Shown one piece after another: positions 55,725 to 63,138 of a stretch of DNA of 64,000 nt. The position numbers were made by a program, and so were the translations under genes. The stretch's first letter is position 1. The number at the start of each line of letters is the position of its first letter. The notes under the pieces were generated by a model. It was not told the origin of the DNA and searched no databases. It was given only the letters and a program-made list of their open reading frames with translations. The DNA comes from Pseudonocardia sp. DSM 110487 (GTDB taxonomy: Bacteria; Actinomycetota; Actinomycetes; Mycobacteriales; Pseudonocardiaceae): NCBI RefSeq assembly GCF_019468565.1, contig NZ_CP080521.1, positions 5,890,001-5,954,000 of the forward strand, in the 5' to 3' direction.

Positions 55725-55810
55725 CCTCCGAGTGATCGGAGGCGCCCTTACAGCAGATCGAGCGGGCCGAGCGTGGCGGACTCACGTCCGTTGCAGCGCC
55801 TCTCGACCCG
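55725..55810 (-). promoter_or_regulatory. S-adenosylhomocysteine (SAH) riboswitch with SD-sequestering hairpin, metH leader
   Basis: Reading the minus strand, TCGAGAGGCGCTGCAACGG opens the aptamer. A GGAC-GTGA-GTCC hairpin follows, then CCACGCTCGG, whose CTCG can pair back to CGAG as the SAH pseudoknot. The closing strand is AAGGGCGCCTC, pairing with GAGGCGC. That strand overlaps CCTCCGA-TCAC-TCGGAGG (55742-55725), a perfect 7-bp hairpin that hides the GGAGG ribosome-binding site. When SAH forms the long aptamer stem the hairpin should break and translation should rise. The family is known upstream of ahcY and metH; the assignment is by eye. Confidence 0.75.
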
Positions 55811-55883
55811 TCCGCGAGCCTACCGCGCGTCGCAACCCGGCCTTAGGCTGCGAACGACAATCATCTTCACTTAGGGGGTAGCG

Positions 55884-56603
55884 GTGGAGTACCACGAGTA
55901 CTCGGCCTCAAGCGAGTACGTGCATCTGCTCAGCGTGCCGATGTGGACCGACCTGCGTCCCCGGCTGGCCGCTGCGCTCGCGGGCGTCGACCCGGAGGCC
56001 GGGCCCGTGCTGGAGCTGGGCGCCGGCAGCGGCCTGGGCACCGACGTCCTGCTCGACAGTCTCGGCAACGACGTCCTAGCCGTCGAGCCGTCCGCGTCGC
56101 TGCGCGGCGTGCTGCTCGCGCGGCTCGCCGACCGCGGCACCCACCGGGTCACCGTGTTCCCGGGCGGTGCGACCGACCTGCCACTACCGGGCCGGATCGC
56201 GGCCGTCGTCGGGATGCACATGGTGGGCCACCTCGCCCCGACCGACCGGAAGCGGCTGTGGGCCGCAGCCGCCGAACGCCTCTCCCCCGGCGGCCCGGTG
56301 GTGCTCAACGTGCAGCCACCCACCGCCGCCGAAGCAGTGCCGGAGTCCCCGTGGATGGGCGTGGCCGTAGGCGGGCTCCGCTACGAGGGCACCGGCAGCG
56401 CGGAACCCACCGGCCCCGACTCCGTGCGCTGGCGGATGCGCTACCGCACGCGGCACGAGGACGGCACCGTGCTGGCCGAGGCGAGCGCCGAGTACTCCTG
56501 GTGGATCGTCACCGCGGAGGGCCTCGCCGCCGAGCTGGCCGAAGCGGGACTGGTGGCGACGGTGGACGACGATCTGGTCGTCGCGCGGAAGGCGGGCGCA
56601 TGA
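55884..56603 (+). CDS. Class I SAM-dependent methyltransferase
   Basis: A 239-residue methyltransferase. The SAM-binding VLELGAGSGLGTDVLL lies near 43, AVEPSASLRGVLL near 70 and VGMHMVGHLAP near 110, where the last replaces the usual VxxxxxLHH strand. The C-terminus ends VATVDDDLVVARKAG. GTG 55884 follows TAGGGGG. The stop forms ATGA with a 36-residue frame. A near-exact copy of its last 57 bases occurs at 58435-58491. The substrate is unknown. Confidence 0.82.
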   Translation: MEYHEYSASSEYVHLLSVPMWTDLRPRLAAALAGVDPEAGPVLELGAGSGLGTDVLLDSLGNDVLAVEPSASLRGVLLARLADRGTHRVTVFPGGATDLPLPGRIAAVVGMHMVGHLAPTDRKRLWAAAAERLSPGGPVVLNVQPPTAAEAVPESPWMGVAVGGLRYEGTGSAEPTGPDSVRWRMRYRTRHEDGTVLAEASAEYSWWIVTAEGLAAELAEAGLVATVDDDLVVARKAGA

Positions 56604-56710
56604 CCACAGGCCTGTACGAACGGACCGCCGGCTACCGGCCGCACTACGTGATCGACGAACCGGGGTACCACGTCGTACCGCTCGCGGCGCTCACCACCGG
56701 GAGGGCATGA
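56600..56710 (+). CDS. 36-residue peptide coupled to the methyltransferase
   Basis: ATG 56600 lies in the methyltransferase stop (ATGA) and encodes 36 residues rich in Tyr, His and Pro (GLYERTAGYRPHYVIDEPGY... HVVPLAALT). Tight coupling suggests that it is translated, perhaps as a substrate or partner of the methyltransferase. There is no known family; it could also be a chance frame. Confidence 0.4.
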   Translation: MTTGLYERTAGYRPHYVIDEPGYHVVPLAALTTGRA

Positions 56711-56767
56711 GGACCGCGACACGTACCCGTTCTTGTCGCGAGCGGCGGACGTGGGAGTGTCGGGCCC

Positions 56768-57577
56768 GTGCACGGCTCCACGCATGACCTGACCATCGGA
56801 ATCTCGGAGGTGTCCAAGCGGTTCATATCGTCGCAACGAGGCGAGGCAGGCCGGGAGTGGGAGGCCCTGACAGCGTTGGCCGACCGAGCACCTGGGCTTG
56901 CTCCACGGCCGTTGCGCCGGGCTGTCGAAGAGGGCCGCCCGGTGGTCGTGATGTCCCGCCTGCCCGGCATACCGCTGGGCGACCGACCATTGACTCCACC
57001 CCAGGTGATATCGGTGGCCGATGCGACGACGGAGCTCCACGAGGCCCTCCCCGCTGGAGAGCTCAGCCGATTCCCCCGGCGCATCTGGCACCCTGCCGAC
57101 GCGGTGGAGACGTTGCGGGCGTGGGGCGCTGAATCGCCTCCGAACCTGCAGGGCGACGTCCGGCGCGCCTTCGTCGTCGGCGCGGAATGGATCCACTCGG
57201 CAGACGCGTCGCGGCTTGCCTTCGAGGACGGGCGACAGGTCCTCGGCCAAGGCGATGGAAACATCGCCAACTTCCTCTGGGACGGGGAACGCTGCAGGCT
57301 GGTCGATTTCGAGGACGCGGGCCTCAGCGACCAGGCTTTCGAGATCGCCGACCTGGTCGAGCATCTGTCGACCTGGCTGCACGGAGTCCTTGCGGCGGAG
57401 GACCTGCTCCAGCTCCTCGTACGGTGCCCGGATGCCGCCGATCGTGTCCTTCAGGCACGCCGGGTCCTGGCCTTCTACTGGCTGAACATGCTCCTACCGG
57501 GCAAGCCCGCTCATCGACGCAACCCGCCGGACAGTTGCGAACGTCAGGCACGTCGCCTGCTCCGACTGCTTACGTGA
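56768..57577 (+). CDS. Aminoglycoside-phosphotransferase-like kinase
   Basis: A 269-residue protein of the APH/choline-kinase fold. The N-lobe lacks an obvious glycine loop. VVVMSRLPGIPLGD is the hinge, GQGDGNIANFLWDGERCRLVDFEDAG the catalytic and metal region, and DLVEHLSTWL follows. The catalytic Asp and the metal Asn are kept, but the usual His before Gly-Asp is Gln. It could phosphorylate a small molecule; resistance is not implied. Its end overlaps a gene fragment on the other strand. Confidence 0.8.
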   Translation: MHGSTHDLTIGISEVSKRFISSQRGEAGREWEALTALADRAPGLAPRPLRRAVEEGRPVVVMSRLPGIPLGDRPLTPPQVISVADATTELHEALPAGELSRFPRRIWHPADAVETLRAWGAESPPNLQGDVRRAFVVGAEWIHSADASRLAFEDGRQVLGQGDGNIANFLWDGERCRLVDFEDAGLSDQAFEIADLVEHLSTWLHGVLAAEDLLQLLVRCPDAADRVLQARRVLAFYWLNMLLPGKPAHRRNPPDSCERQARRLLRLLT

Positions 57578-57768
57578 CGAGCTCGAACCCCGCTCGAATA
57601 CCGCATGAACTGCCGGGCCTCTGCTTCCACCCGGCGCTGCAGATCAGCCCAGGTCTCGTCGCCCTCCGGTCGCCGGGCGGGTAGCTCCCAGCGCCGTCCG
57701 TCGCGGCCGATCCCGACGAGCTCCGGCGCGATCGGACGAGCGTCGAGATCGGCAGGCCTGCGCTCGCA
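57544..57768 (-). pseudogene. Fragment of a minus-strand gene without its start
   Basis: An open frame after a TAA at 57769-57771 encodes PADLDARPIAPELVGIGRDG, then RRWELPARRPEGDETWADL and RRVEAEARQFMRYSSG, with strongly coding-like composition, but has no start codon in a usable place. Just before the TAA is GGGAGG-ATG with five codons, so a frameshift or deletion near 57770 may have split a small gene. I do not recognise the family. Confidence 0.4.
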
Positions 57769-57813
57769 TTATTCGATCAACCTCATCCTCCCGACAACCC
57801 GCAAGCACGCGAT

Positions 57814-58251
57814 CTACGAGAGCGGGCGGACGAACTGGCCATGATCGAAGCAACGATCCCGGTAACCCAAGCCCCGATAGAACTCGTGCGCTGCTACTCG
57901 CCGGCGAGAGCTCGACACCATCATCGTGTCGCACCCAGCTGCCGTTGCTATTGCCTCAGCGCGTTGCACCAGCCGCCGCCCGACGCCCTGACGTCGAGCG
58001 GCCCGCCGAGTGACCAGGGCAACGATCTGAGCCCACCAGCCGTTGCATTCGAACCGTGGCGTGACGTACATCGCGAGCACGCCCTTGAGTTCATCCCCGA
58101 CACCCGCCACGAGGACGTGGCCGGCAGCGTCGTTCGCCCATCGCTCGAGTCGATCGACGAGGTCTCCTTCCTGCTCATATCCCAGCTCGCGAAGCATGTC
58201 CGCCACCGCCACCGCATCGCTAGGAGTCGCCGTTCTGATCACGAGTTCCAC
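57814..58251 (-). CDS. GNAT-family N-acetyltransferase
   Basis: A 145-residue acetyltransferase: VIRTATPSDAVAVADMLRELGY at the start, LVAGVGDELKGVLAMYV, then the acetyl-CoA loop RRQGVGRRLVQRAEAIA and a closing HEFYRGLGYRDRC. The acceptor is not evident. It is somewhat lower in GC than its neighbours. Confidence 0.85.
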   Translation of the reverse strand: MELVIRTATPSDAVAVADMLRELGYEQEGDLVDRLERWANDAAGHVLVAGVGDELKGVLAMYVTPRFECNGWWAQIVALVTRRAARRQGVGRRLVQRAEAIATAAGCDTMMVSSSRRRVAAHEFYRGLGYRDRCFDHGQFVRPLS

Positions 58252-58314
58252 GCCGTCATAGTGGCCACTCCGGTCGGCTCAATCCACCGGCCGGACCGGA
58301 GTTCAGTCAACCAA

Positions 58315-58524
58315 CCGGTCAGAAGGGCGGGGCGTCCGCGTCGTCGGGCGGGACGGTCTCGCCGTTCAGAGGGCGGTGGCGCGTTGGTTGCGGTCGAGGC
58401 GTTCCAGCCGACACGGTGAGGTCTTTCGGAAGGCGCCGCCGAGTTGGCCGAAGCGGGACTGGTGGCGACGGTGGACGACGATCTGGTCGTCGGGGTCAGG
58501 GACGGCAGGCTCGCAGCAGTGTGA
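58315..58524. repeat. Mosaic of copied 3' gene ends
   Basis: 58315-58433 resembles 59029-59147, the 3' end of the HNH gene. From 58435 the sequence is almost identical to 56525-56582, the 3' end of the methyltransferase gene, with one difference in 57 bases. The second part still reads AELAEAGLVATVDDDLVVG and ends at its own TGA (58522-58524). The two copied ends meet at about 58433. They are remnants of paralogous genes or products of recombination. Confidence 0.8.
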
Positions 58525-58957
58525 TCAGGGTGTCTCCGGGGTCGTACAGGATTCGGGCTCCATCGGTCACGACCTGCCGCGTGCCGGGATCGACAGGGGC
58601 AGCGTTCGCCCATTCAAGGGAGCTAATGTTGATCTCGACTTCGAGCCCTGTGTTGGTGCGGAAGCGCCGTTCGGTGATAGGTCCCCACGGCCGGACTCGG
58701 GTCGGTTTCCCGAGGTTGAGCTCGTCGGCCCACGTATTGTCGGCGTAGCGGGTGATCTCATCGGTGAGCAGGACGAGATCGATGTCCGAGTCGGGCCGGG
58801 CAGCGTTGCGGGCGCACGAGCCGACCAGCAGCAGGCCGAGCACGTCCTTGCGGGCAGCGGCCCAGCGAGTGATCCGCTCGATCACATCCTCGATCTCGGC
58901 GGCGCGCTCGGGCGAGACCATCGAGTCAGACGCGGGCTGTTCGCCGCGGTGAGTCAC
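58496..58957 (-). CDS. Nucleotidyltransferase-domain protein (MNT-like)
   Basis: A 153-residue protein of the polymerase-beta nucleotidyltransferase fold. GLLLVGSCARNAARPDSDID gives the GSxxR...SDxD metal site, followed by LVLL and VEINISSLEWANAAP. Such proteins AMPylate partners or modify small molecules. No HEPN partner is adjacent, so a toxin-antitoxin reading is not supported. GTG 58957 has GAGGAGGG in front; ATG 58921 would be shorter. Confidence 0.8.
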   Translation of the reverse strand: MTHRGEQPASDSMVSPERAAEIEDVIERITRWAAARKDVLGLLLVGSCARNAARPDSDIDLVLLTDEITRYADNTWADELNLGKPTRVRPWGPITERRFRTNTGLEVEINISSLEWANAAPVDPGTRQVVTDGARILYDPGDTLITLLRACRP

Positions 58958-59030
58958 GGTGGCCCTCCTCGGTGCGTGTGGCGGCTCATGTCGGCTGCGC
59001 AGGTGGTCCGGTCGCCACGCGACCAATCGG

Positions 59031-60717
59031 TCAGAAGGGTGGCGGCTCATCCTCGTCGTCGGGCGGGATGATCTCGCCGTTCCAGAGCGCGGTGGCGCGT
59101 CGGTTGCGGTCGATCCGTTCCAGCCGCGCGGCCAGGTCCTTCGGAAGGCCCTTCCGGGCGGCGGCCTTGTCCGGGGGCAGGTCGTGGTCGGTGCGGTAGT
59201 CGTAGGGGTGGCTGTGGTAGCGGTGCCCGGTTGGGGTGATCCATTGGATGCGTCCGTCGGGTAGTGCGCGGACGGCCCAGCCGGGGGCGTGTTTCATGCG
59301 GTGTTCGTGGCCGCAGCAGCCGTGGATGTTGGGTTCGTTGGTGGGGCCGTGCGGGTAGGGGGTGATGTGGTCGAGGTGTCCGTCCAGGGTGCGGCGGCGG
59401 CAGATGGGGCTGCGGCAGTAGACGTCGCGGGCGCGGACGAAGTCGGCGAGTGCGGCTGGGGGCCGGTAGGTGGTGCGGCCGTGGTCGAGGATGGTGCCGG
59501 AGAGTGGGTCGTACACCAGTCGTTTGAGGGTGGCGTCGGTGGCGATGTGGCGGGCGTGGTCGGCGGTGATGGGGCCGTGTCCGACCAGTTCGCAGGGGTG
59601 GTTGTCGGCGCCGAGCAGGGTGGTGAAGGGGATCAGGACCTGGACGAGGGGTTTGCCGGGGTTGACCGGCCGCGGTGTCGGACTCCTCGTCGCTGCAACT
59701 CTCGCTCCCGGTCTCGTTGCCGGCGTCGCCGCTTCCTCGGGTGGCCTCCTGCGGATCGGCGGTCGCAGTGGCGCGGGCCGGATCAGCACCGTCGGTGTCG
59801 GCCCCTGTGTCGGTGTCGGCTGCAGTGTCGGCTCCACCGTGAGTGTCGGGTGCGGCGTTGGTGAGTCGCCCGGATAGCAGGGCGGCGGCCAGGTCGGCGC
59901 GGCGGGCGTCCATGCTGCGCGGATCATCTCGGCCGCAGCCGAGGGCGAGCCGGGTCAGCCACTGGTAGCTGGCCTGGGCGTCCGGGGCGGTCATCAGCGC
60001 CCACAGCGACGCCATCCCGTCGGGTTCCTCGGTGATCGACACTCGCCGGTCCCGCCGGGCGGCCTGGTGCCGCTCCGCAGCACCCTCGGGATCCACCGCG
60101 ATCACCGCGCGTTTCAACGCCGCCTTCAACTGCCCCACCGTCTGGTCCGGCGCCCGGTCCAGGATGCGATGCTGCACCGCCCGCGCCTTCTCCACCGACA
60201 GGTAGTGGGTGACCTCGCAGATCGCGGCGACCCGACGCTCGTCCAGGCGGCCCCGCTGCCACACGGCCAGGGTTTCGGGCAGCACCTGTTCCAGCTGCAC
60301 CGACCGCCCGATCCGGGTCTTGACGGTCAGCCGGGCCAGCTTCAACGCGAGCCCGACCTCGTCGGGGGCGAACCGGCTCATCGCGCACGCCTTGTCGGTG
60401 GCCACCATCGTCGAGTCGTCACCGGGGCGGCGGCGGGCGAACTCCGCCAGAACCCGGGCCTGGCGGGCCTGCGCCCACGCAGCCAAGCGTTCGAACCCGA
60501 CCATCGCATCGACCAGCTGCGCATCCGACAACCCGGCCACCTCACGGGTATCGGAATCGATCTCCAGGGCGAACAACCCGGACGGGGCGGTGTTGCCCCA
60601 GGTGCGGTCCTCCACACCGGACCGCAGCTCACGTTCGATGGCCAGCCAGTCGAAGGCGTCCTCAAGTTGGGGATCGACGGGGTCGCCGGCCTCCACCTCG
60701 CAGACACTATCGAACAT
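59031..60717 (-). pseudogene. DUF222/HNH endonuclease-domain protein (13E12-like), frameshifted
   Basis: The DUF222 half is read in one frame from ATG 60717 (LSDAQLVDAMVGFERLAAWAQ, RFAPDEVGLALKLARLTVKTR, LPETLAVWQRGRLDERRVAAI). A Thr/Asp-rich linker follows, and then the frame shifts at about 59660-59685. The HNH half is read in another frame: CRSPICRRRTLDGHLDHITP, NEPNIHGCCGHEHRMKH. One extra base would reconcile the two. So it is a broken gene, a sequencing slip in a GC run, or a recoded gene. The promoter holds a LexA box. Relatives in mycobacteria are DNA-damage inducible. Confidence 0.8.
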
Positions 60718-60725
60718 ACGTTCGA
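60710..60725. promoter_or_regulatory. LexA (SOS) box over the HNH gene start
   Basis: TCGAACATACGTTCGA is a perfect TCGAAC-N4-GTTCGA palindrome, the actinobacterial SOS box. The HNH start codon (60717-60715) lies inside it, so bound LexA would block both transcription start and initiation. Confidence 0.85.
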
Positions 60726-60793
60726 TCGTACCCGATCGGAGCCGACCTCGCAACGCCGTCCGGCCTCACAGGCGACCCTGGGGCAGCGATGAA

Positions 60794-60976
60794 TCAGCCC
60801 CTGGTCGACGTGTGGAATCCACGGTGCCGACGCACGGTGCTCCCGCGCCGTGGCGGCACGGGCAGCCCGTGCCGGATGGCGCTACCGGCATCGATGCCGT
60901 ACGCGAAGTCCGCCAGGACCGAAAAGCCGCGGCGGAGGGCTTCCAGAAGAATCCTGTGGTTCGTCCGGTTCGTCAT
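60794..60976 (-). CDS. Possible 60-residue protein
   Basis: An open frame from ATG 60976 encoding TNRTNHRILLEALRRGFSVL, then ADFAYGIDAGSAIRHGLPVP and an Arg-rich end. The composition is coding-like, but the only ribosome-binding signal is GGGG just before the ATG. It lies in the 330-base gap between the HNH gene and the divergent GlxA-type regulator. There is no known family; apart from it I see nothing in that gap. Confidence 0.35.
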   Translation of the reverse strand: MTNRTNHRILLEALRRGFSVLADFAYGIDAGSAIRHGLPVPPRRGSTVRRHRGFHTSTRG

Positions 60977-61046
60977 GCCCCAAGCCTGCGCTGTGACGGC
61001 CTCACAACACAGTGGCGACGACGCCGCACATCGCTAAGATATCGCC

Positions 61047-62153
61047 ATGCGTGATCCTCGCTCCGTCGCCGTCCTCGCCTACGACGGGATGTCGGCCTTC
61101 GAGACCGGCATCGTCACCGAGGTGTTCGGGATCGCATGGCCCGAGATCGACGTCCCCTGGTACCGGCTCACGATCTGCACCGAGACCCCCGAGCCCGTGC
61201 GGATGATCGGCGGCGCCACGCTGCAGACCCCGCACGGCCTCGACGCTCTCGCCGCCGCAGGCACGGTCGTCGTCCCCAGCGTGGCCGATCCGGAGCGCGA
61301 GCCCTCCCCGCAGGTCGTCGCGGCGCTGCGGCAGGCCCGCGACGACGGGGCGCGGCTGGTGTCCATCTGCACGGGGGCATTCGCGCTGGCCGGGGCCGGC
61401 CTGCTCGACGGGAGAAGGGCCACGACGCACTGGCGCCACAGCGACCTCCTGCGCCGCCGTTACCCGCGCATCGATGTCGACCCCGCCCCGCTCTACGTCG
61501 ACGACGGCGACGTGTTGACCAGCGCGGGCTGCGCGGCCGGCCTGGACCTGTGCATCCACCTCGTGCGGCGCGACCACGGGGCGGCTGTGGCGAATGCAGT
61601 GGCCCGCAGACTGGTGATCCCGCCGCACCGCGAGGGCGGTCAGGCCCAGTACATCGAGAGCCCGGTCGTGGACGATCCCGAGGACAACCGGATCGCCCTC
61701 AGCATGACCTGGATGCTGGAGAACCTCCACCAGCCGATCACGCTCGAACAGCTCGCCGAACGCGCCCACATGTCGGCGCGCAGCTACCTGCGCCAGTTCC
61801 AGCGGTGCGCCGGCACCAGCCCGATCAAGTGGCTCATCGCCCGCCGCGTCCAGGCGAGCCTGCCCCTGCTCGAGCGCACCGATCTCGGGGTCGAGCAGAT
61901 CGCGGCCGCGGTCGGGTTCGAGACGCCGGTGACGTTCCGCCACCACTTCTCCCGCGCGATGCGGACCTCGCCATCGGCCTACCGCCGGGTCTTCCGCCCG
62001 CGCGAAGCAGGCCTCCATCCGGCCGCCGACGCCGGTGAGGTCGCTCGCCCTTCGCAGGGGGTCGCGGGTACGCCGATCCCGAGCAAACCCCGTCCCGCTC
62101 GACCGCGGTCACCCGAACCGCAGCGGTCCGCCGCTGGCATGCCATCGCACTGA
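61047..62153 (+). CDS. GlxA-family AraC-type transcriptional regulator with DJ-1/PfpI domain
   Basis: A 368-residue regulator. The N-terminal DJ-1/PfpI-like domain (about 1-165) contains VAVLAYDGMSAFETGIVTEV and RLVSICTGAFALAGAGLLDG. The C-terminal AraC domain (about 215-310) has two HTHs: ITLEQLAERAHMSARSYLRQF and LGVEQIAAAVGFETPVTFRHHF. A Pro-rich tail of about 55 residues follows. ATG 61047 has no strong ribosome-binding site. The target is unknown. A copy of its 3' coding region occurs at 63066-63138. Confidence 0.88.
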   Translation: MRDPRSVAVLAYDGMSAFETGIVTEVFGIAWPEIDVPWYRLTICTETPEPVRMIGGATLQTPHGLDALAAAGTVVVPSVADPEREPSPQVVAALRQARDDGARLVSICTGAFALAGAGLLDGRRATTHWRHSDLLRRRYPRIDVDPAPLYVDDGDVLTSAGCAAGLDLCIHLVRRDHGAAVANAVARRLVIPPHREGGQAQYIESPVVDDPEDNRIALSMTWMLENLHQPITLEQLAERAHMSARSYLRQFQRCAGTSPIKWLIARRVQASLPLLERTDLGVEQIAAAVGFETPVTFRHHFSRAMRTSPSAYRRVFRPREAGLHPAADAGEVARPSQGVAGTPIPSKPRPARPRSPEPQRSAAGMPSH

Positions 62154-62309
62154 CGCCGGTCGCGCCGACCATGGGTCTGGAGTTCGCCCACCGCAACGGA
62201 TCTTCGTCACCCTGCGCCTCGTTGTTGCCAACTTCGCCCACGACGGGCTCTCGTCCGCTATGAAGACGGGCGATCCGAGATCACGAACGACCAGGGCGGA
62301 CATCCGATC

Positions 62310-63056
62310 GTGACGCAGTACCACCCCCGACAGCCCTACCCCCCGTACGGTGCCGTCCGCGAGCGGCGCAACGGCATGGGCACAACCGCGCTGGTGCTCG
62401 GGATCGTCGCTCTGGCGCTGTCCTGGGTCCCGATCGTCGGCGTCCTATGCTTCGTGTTCGGGCTCCTCGGACTGATCTTCGGATCCATCGGGATCGCGCA
62501 GGCCGGTCGTGGCCTCGCCGACAACATGAGCAGCTCGATCGCAGGCGTTGTCACCTCGGTTCTCGCCATCGTGGTGCGGCTCGCGATCTACACGGCCATG
62601 GCGGTGAGCGCCCAGTCGGGCACGGCGCCGGTCTCGCCCCTCGCTGCGCCGGGCGCGGGTGCGCCGGCGGCGCCGCATCAGGGGCGGACGGAGTTCCGCG
62701 CCGGCGAGTCGGGAGCGACAGGCGGCTGGGTGGTCACCGTGAACGCATTGCAGCCGCAGCGTGAATCGCCTTCCCGTCCGCCGCTGCTCTGCTCGACGGT
62801 GACGCTGTCCAACACCTCCGGCGAGGAGAGGCCGTTCATCGGCGGAGCCGACTGGAAGATCGACGACCCGCAGCGCGTCCTGCACGCCCCGACGCCGGTC
62901 GGCGACAACGTGCTGGGCTTCGGGATGCTCCCACCCGCCGGCGAGGTCTCGGGCAACATCTGCTTCGAGGACCCCGGACTCTCCGGGACATACGTGATCA
63001 TCTACGACAACCGCGGACCGGACTCGACGCCGCTGAGCTGGACGGTCTCCCGGTGA
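62310..63056 (+). CDS. DUF4190-like membrane protein with extracellular domain
   Basis: A 248-residue protein. A Pro/Tyr-rich N-terminus (YHPRQPYPPYG) precedes two membrane segments (TALVLGIVALALSWVPIVGV and VLCFVFGLLGLIFG, then an AIVVRLAIYTAMAVSA segment), the DUF4190 pattern. A beta-rich outer domain with VTLSNTSGEERPF follows, as in DUF4352 proteins. The start is GTG 62310. The 157-base gap before it holds nothing I can support. Confidence 0.7.
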   Translation: MTQYHPRQPYPPYGAVRERRNGMGTTALVLGIVALALSWVPIVGVLCFVFGLLGLIFGSIGIAQAGRGLADNMSSSIAGVVTSVLAIVVRLAIYTAMAVSAQSGTAPVSPLAAPGAGAPAAPHQGRTEFRAGESGATGGWVVTVNALQPQRESPSRPPLLCSTVTLSNTSGEERPFIGGADWKIDDPQRVLHAPTPVGDNVLGFGMLPPAGEVSGNICFEDPGLSGTYVIIYDNRGPDSTPLSWTVSR

Positions 63057-63065
63057 CGATTGCCG

Positions 63066-63138
63066 TCCCACCTCGCCATCGGCCTACCGCCGGCCTTCCG
63101 CCTGCGGGAGGCCGCCCCTCCCGGCCGTCAACGCCGGT
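63066..63138. repeat. Diverged copy of the GlxA gene 3' region
   Basis: ACCTCGCCATCGGCCTACCG and the following bases match 61966-62035 inside the GlxA-type gene, where they encode SPSAYRRVFRPRE. The copy drifts after about 30 bases but stays recognisable to the GACGCCGGT/AACGCCGGT end. It fills the gap before the beta-propeller gene. Confidence 0.7.
63092..63113. terminator. Terminator-like hairpin between convergent genes
   Basis: GGCCTTCCGC and GCGGGAGGCC pair over 10 positions with one wobble and a 2-base spacer. It lies between the convergent stops of the membrane-protein and beta-propeller genes, inside the copied GlxA segment. Confidence 0.5.

Noticed and set aside
57580..57610. GGGGTTCGAG-like T-arm on the minus strand, possible tRNA
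   Set aside because: No acceptor stem, D-arm or anticodon arm can be folded around it; it lies in the gene fragment 57544-57768.
58496..58957. MNT toxin-antitoxin module with the nucleotidyltransferase
   Set aside because: No HEPN or other partner gene lies next to it; the neighbours are a repeat mosaic and the HNH gene.
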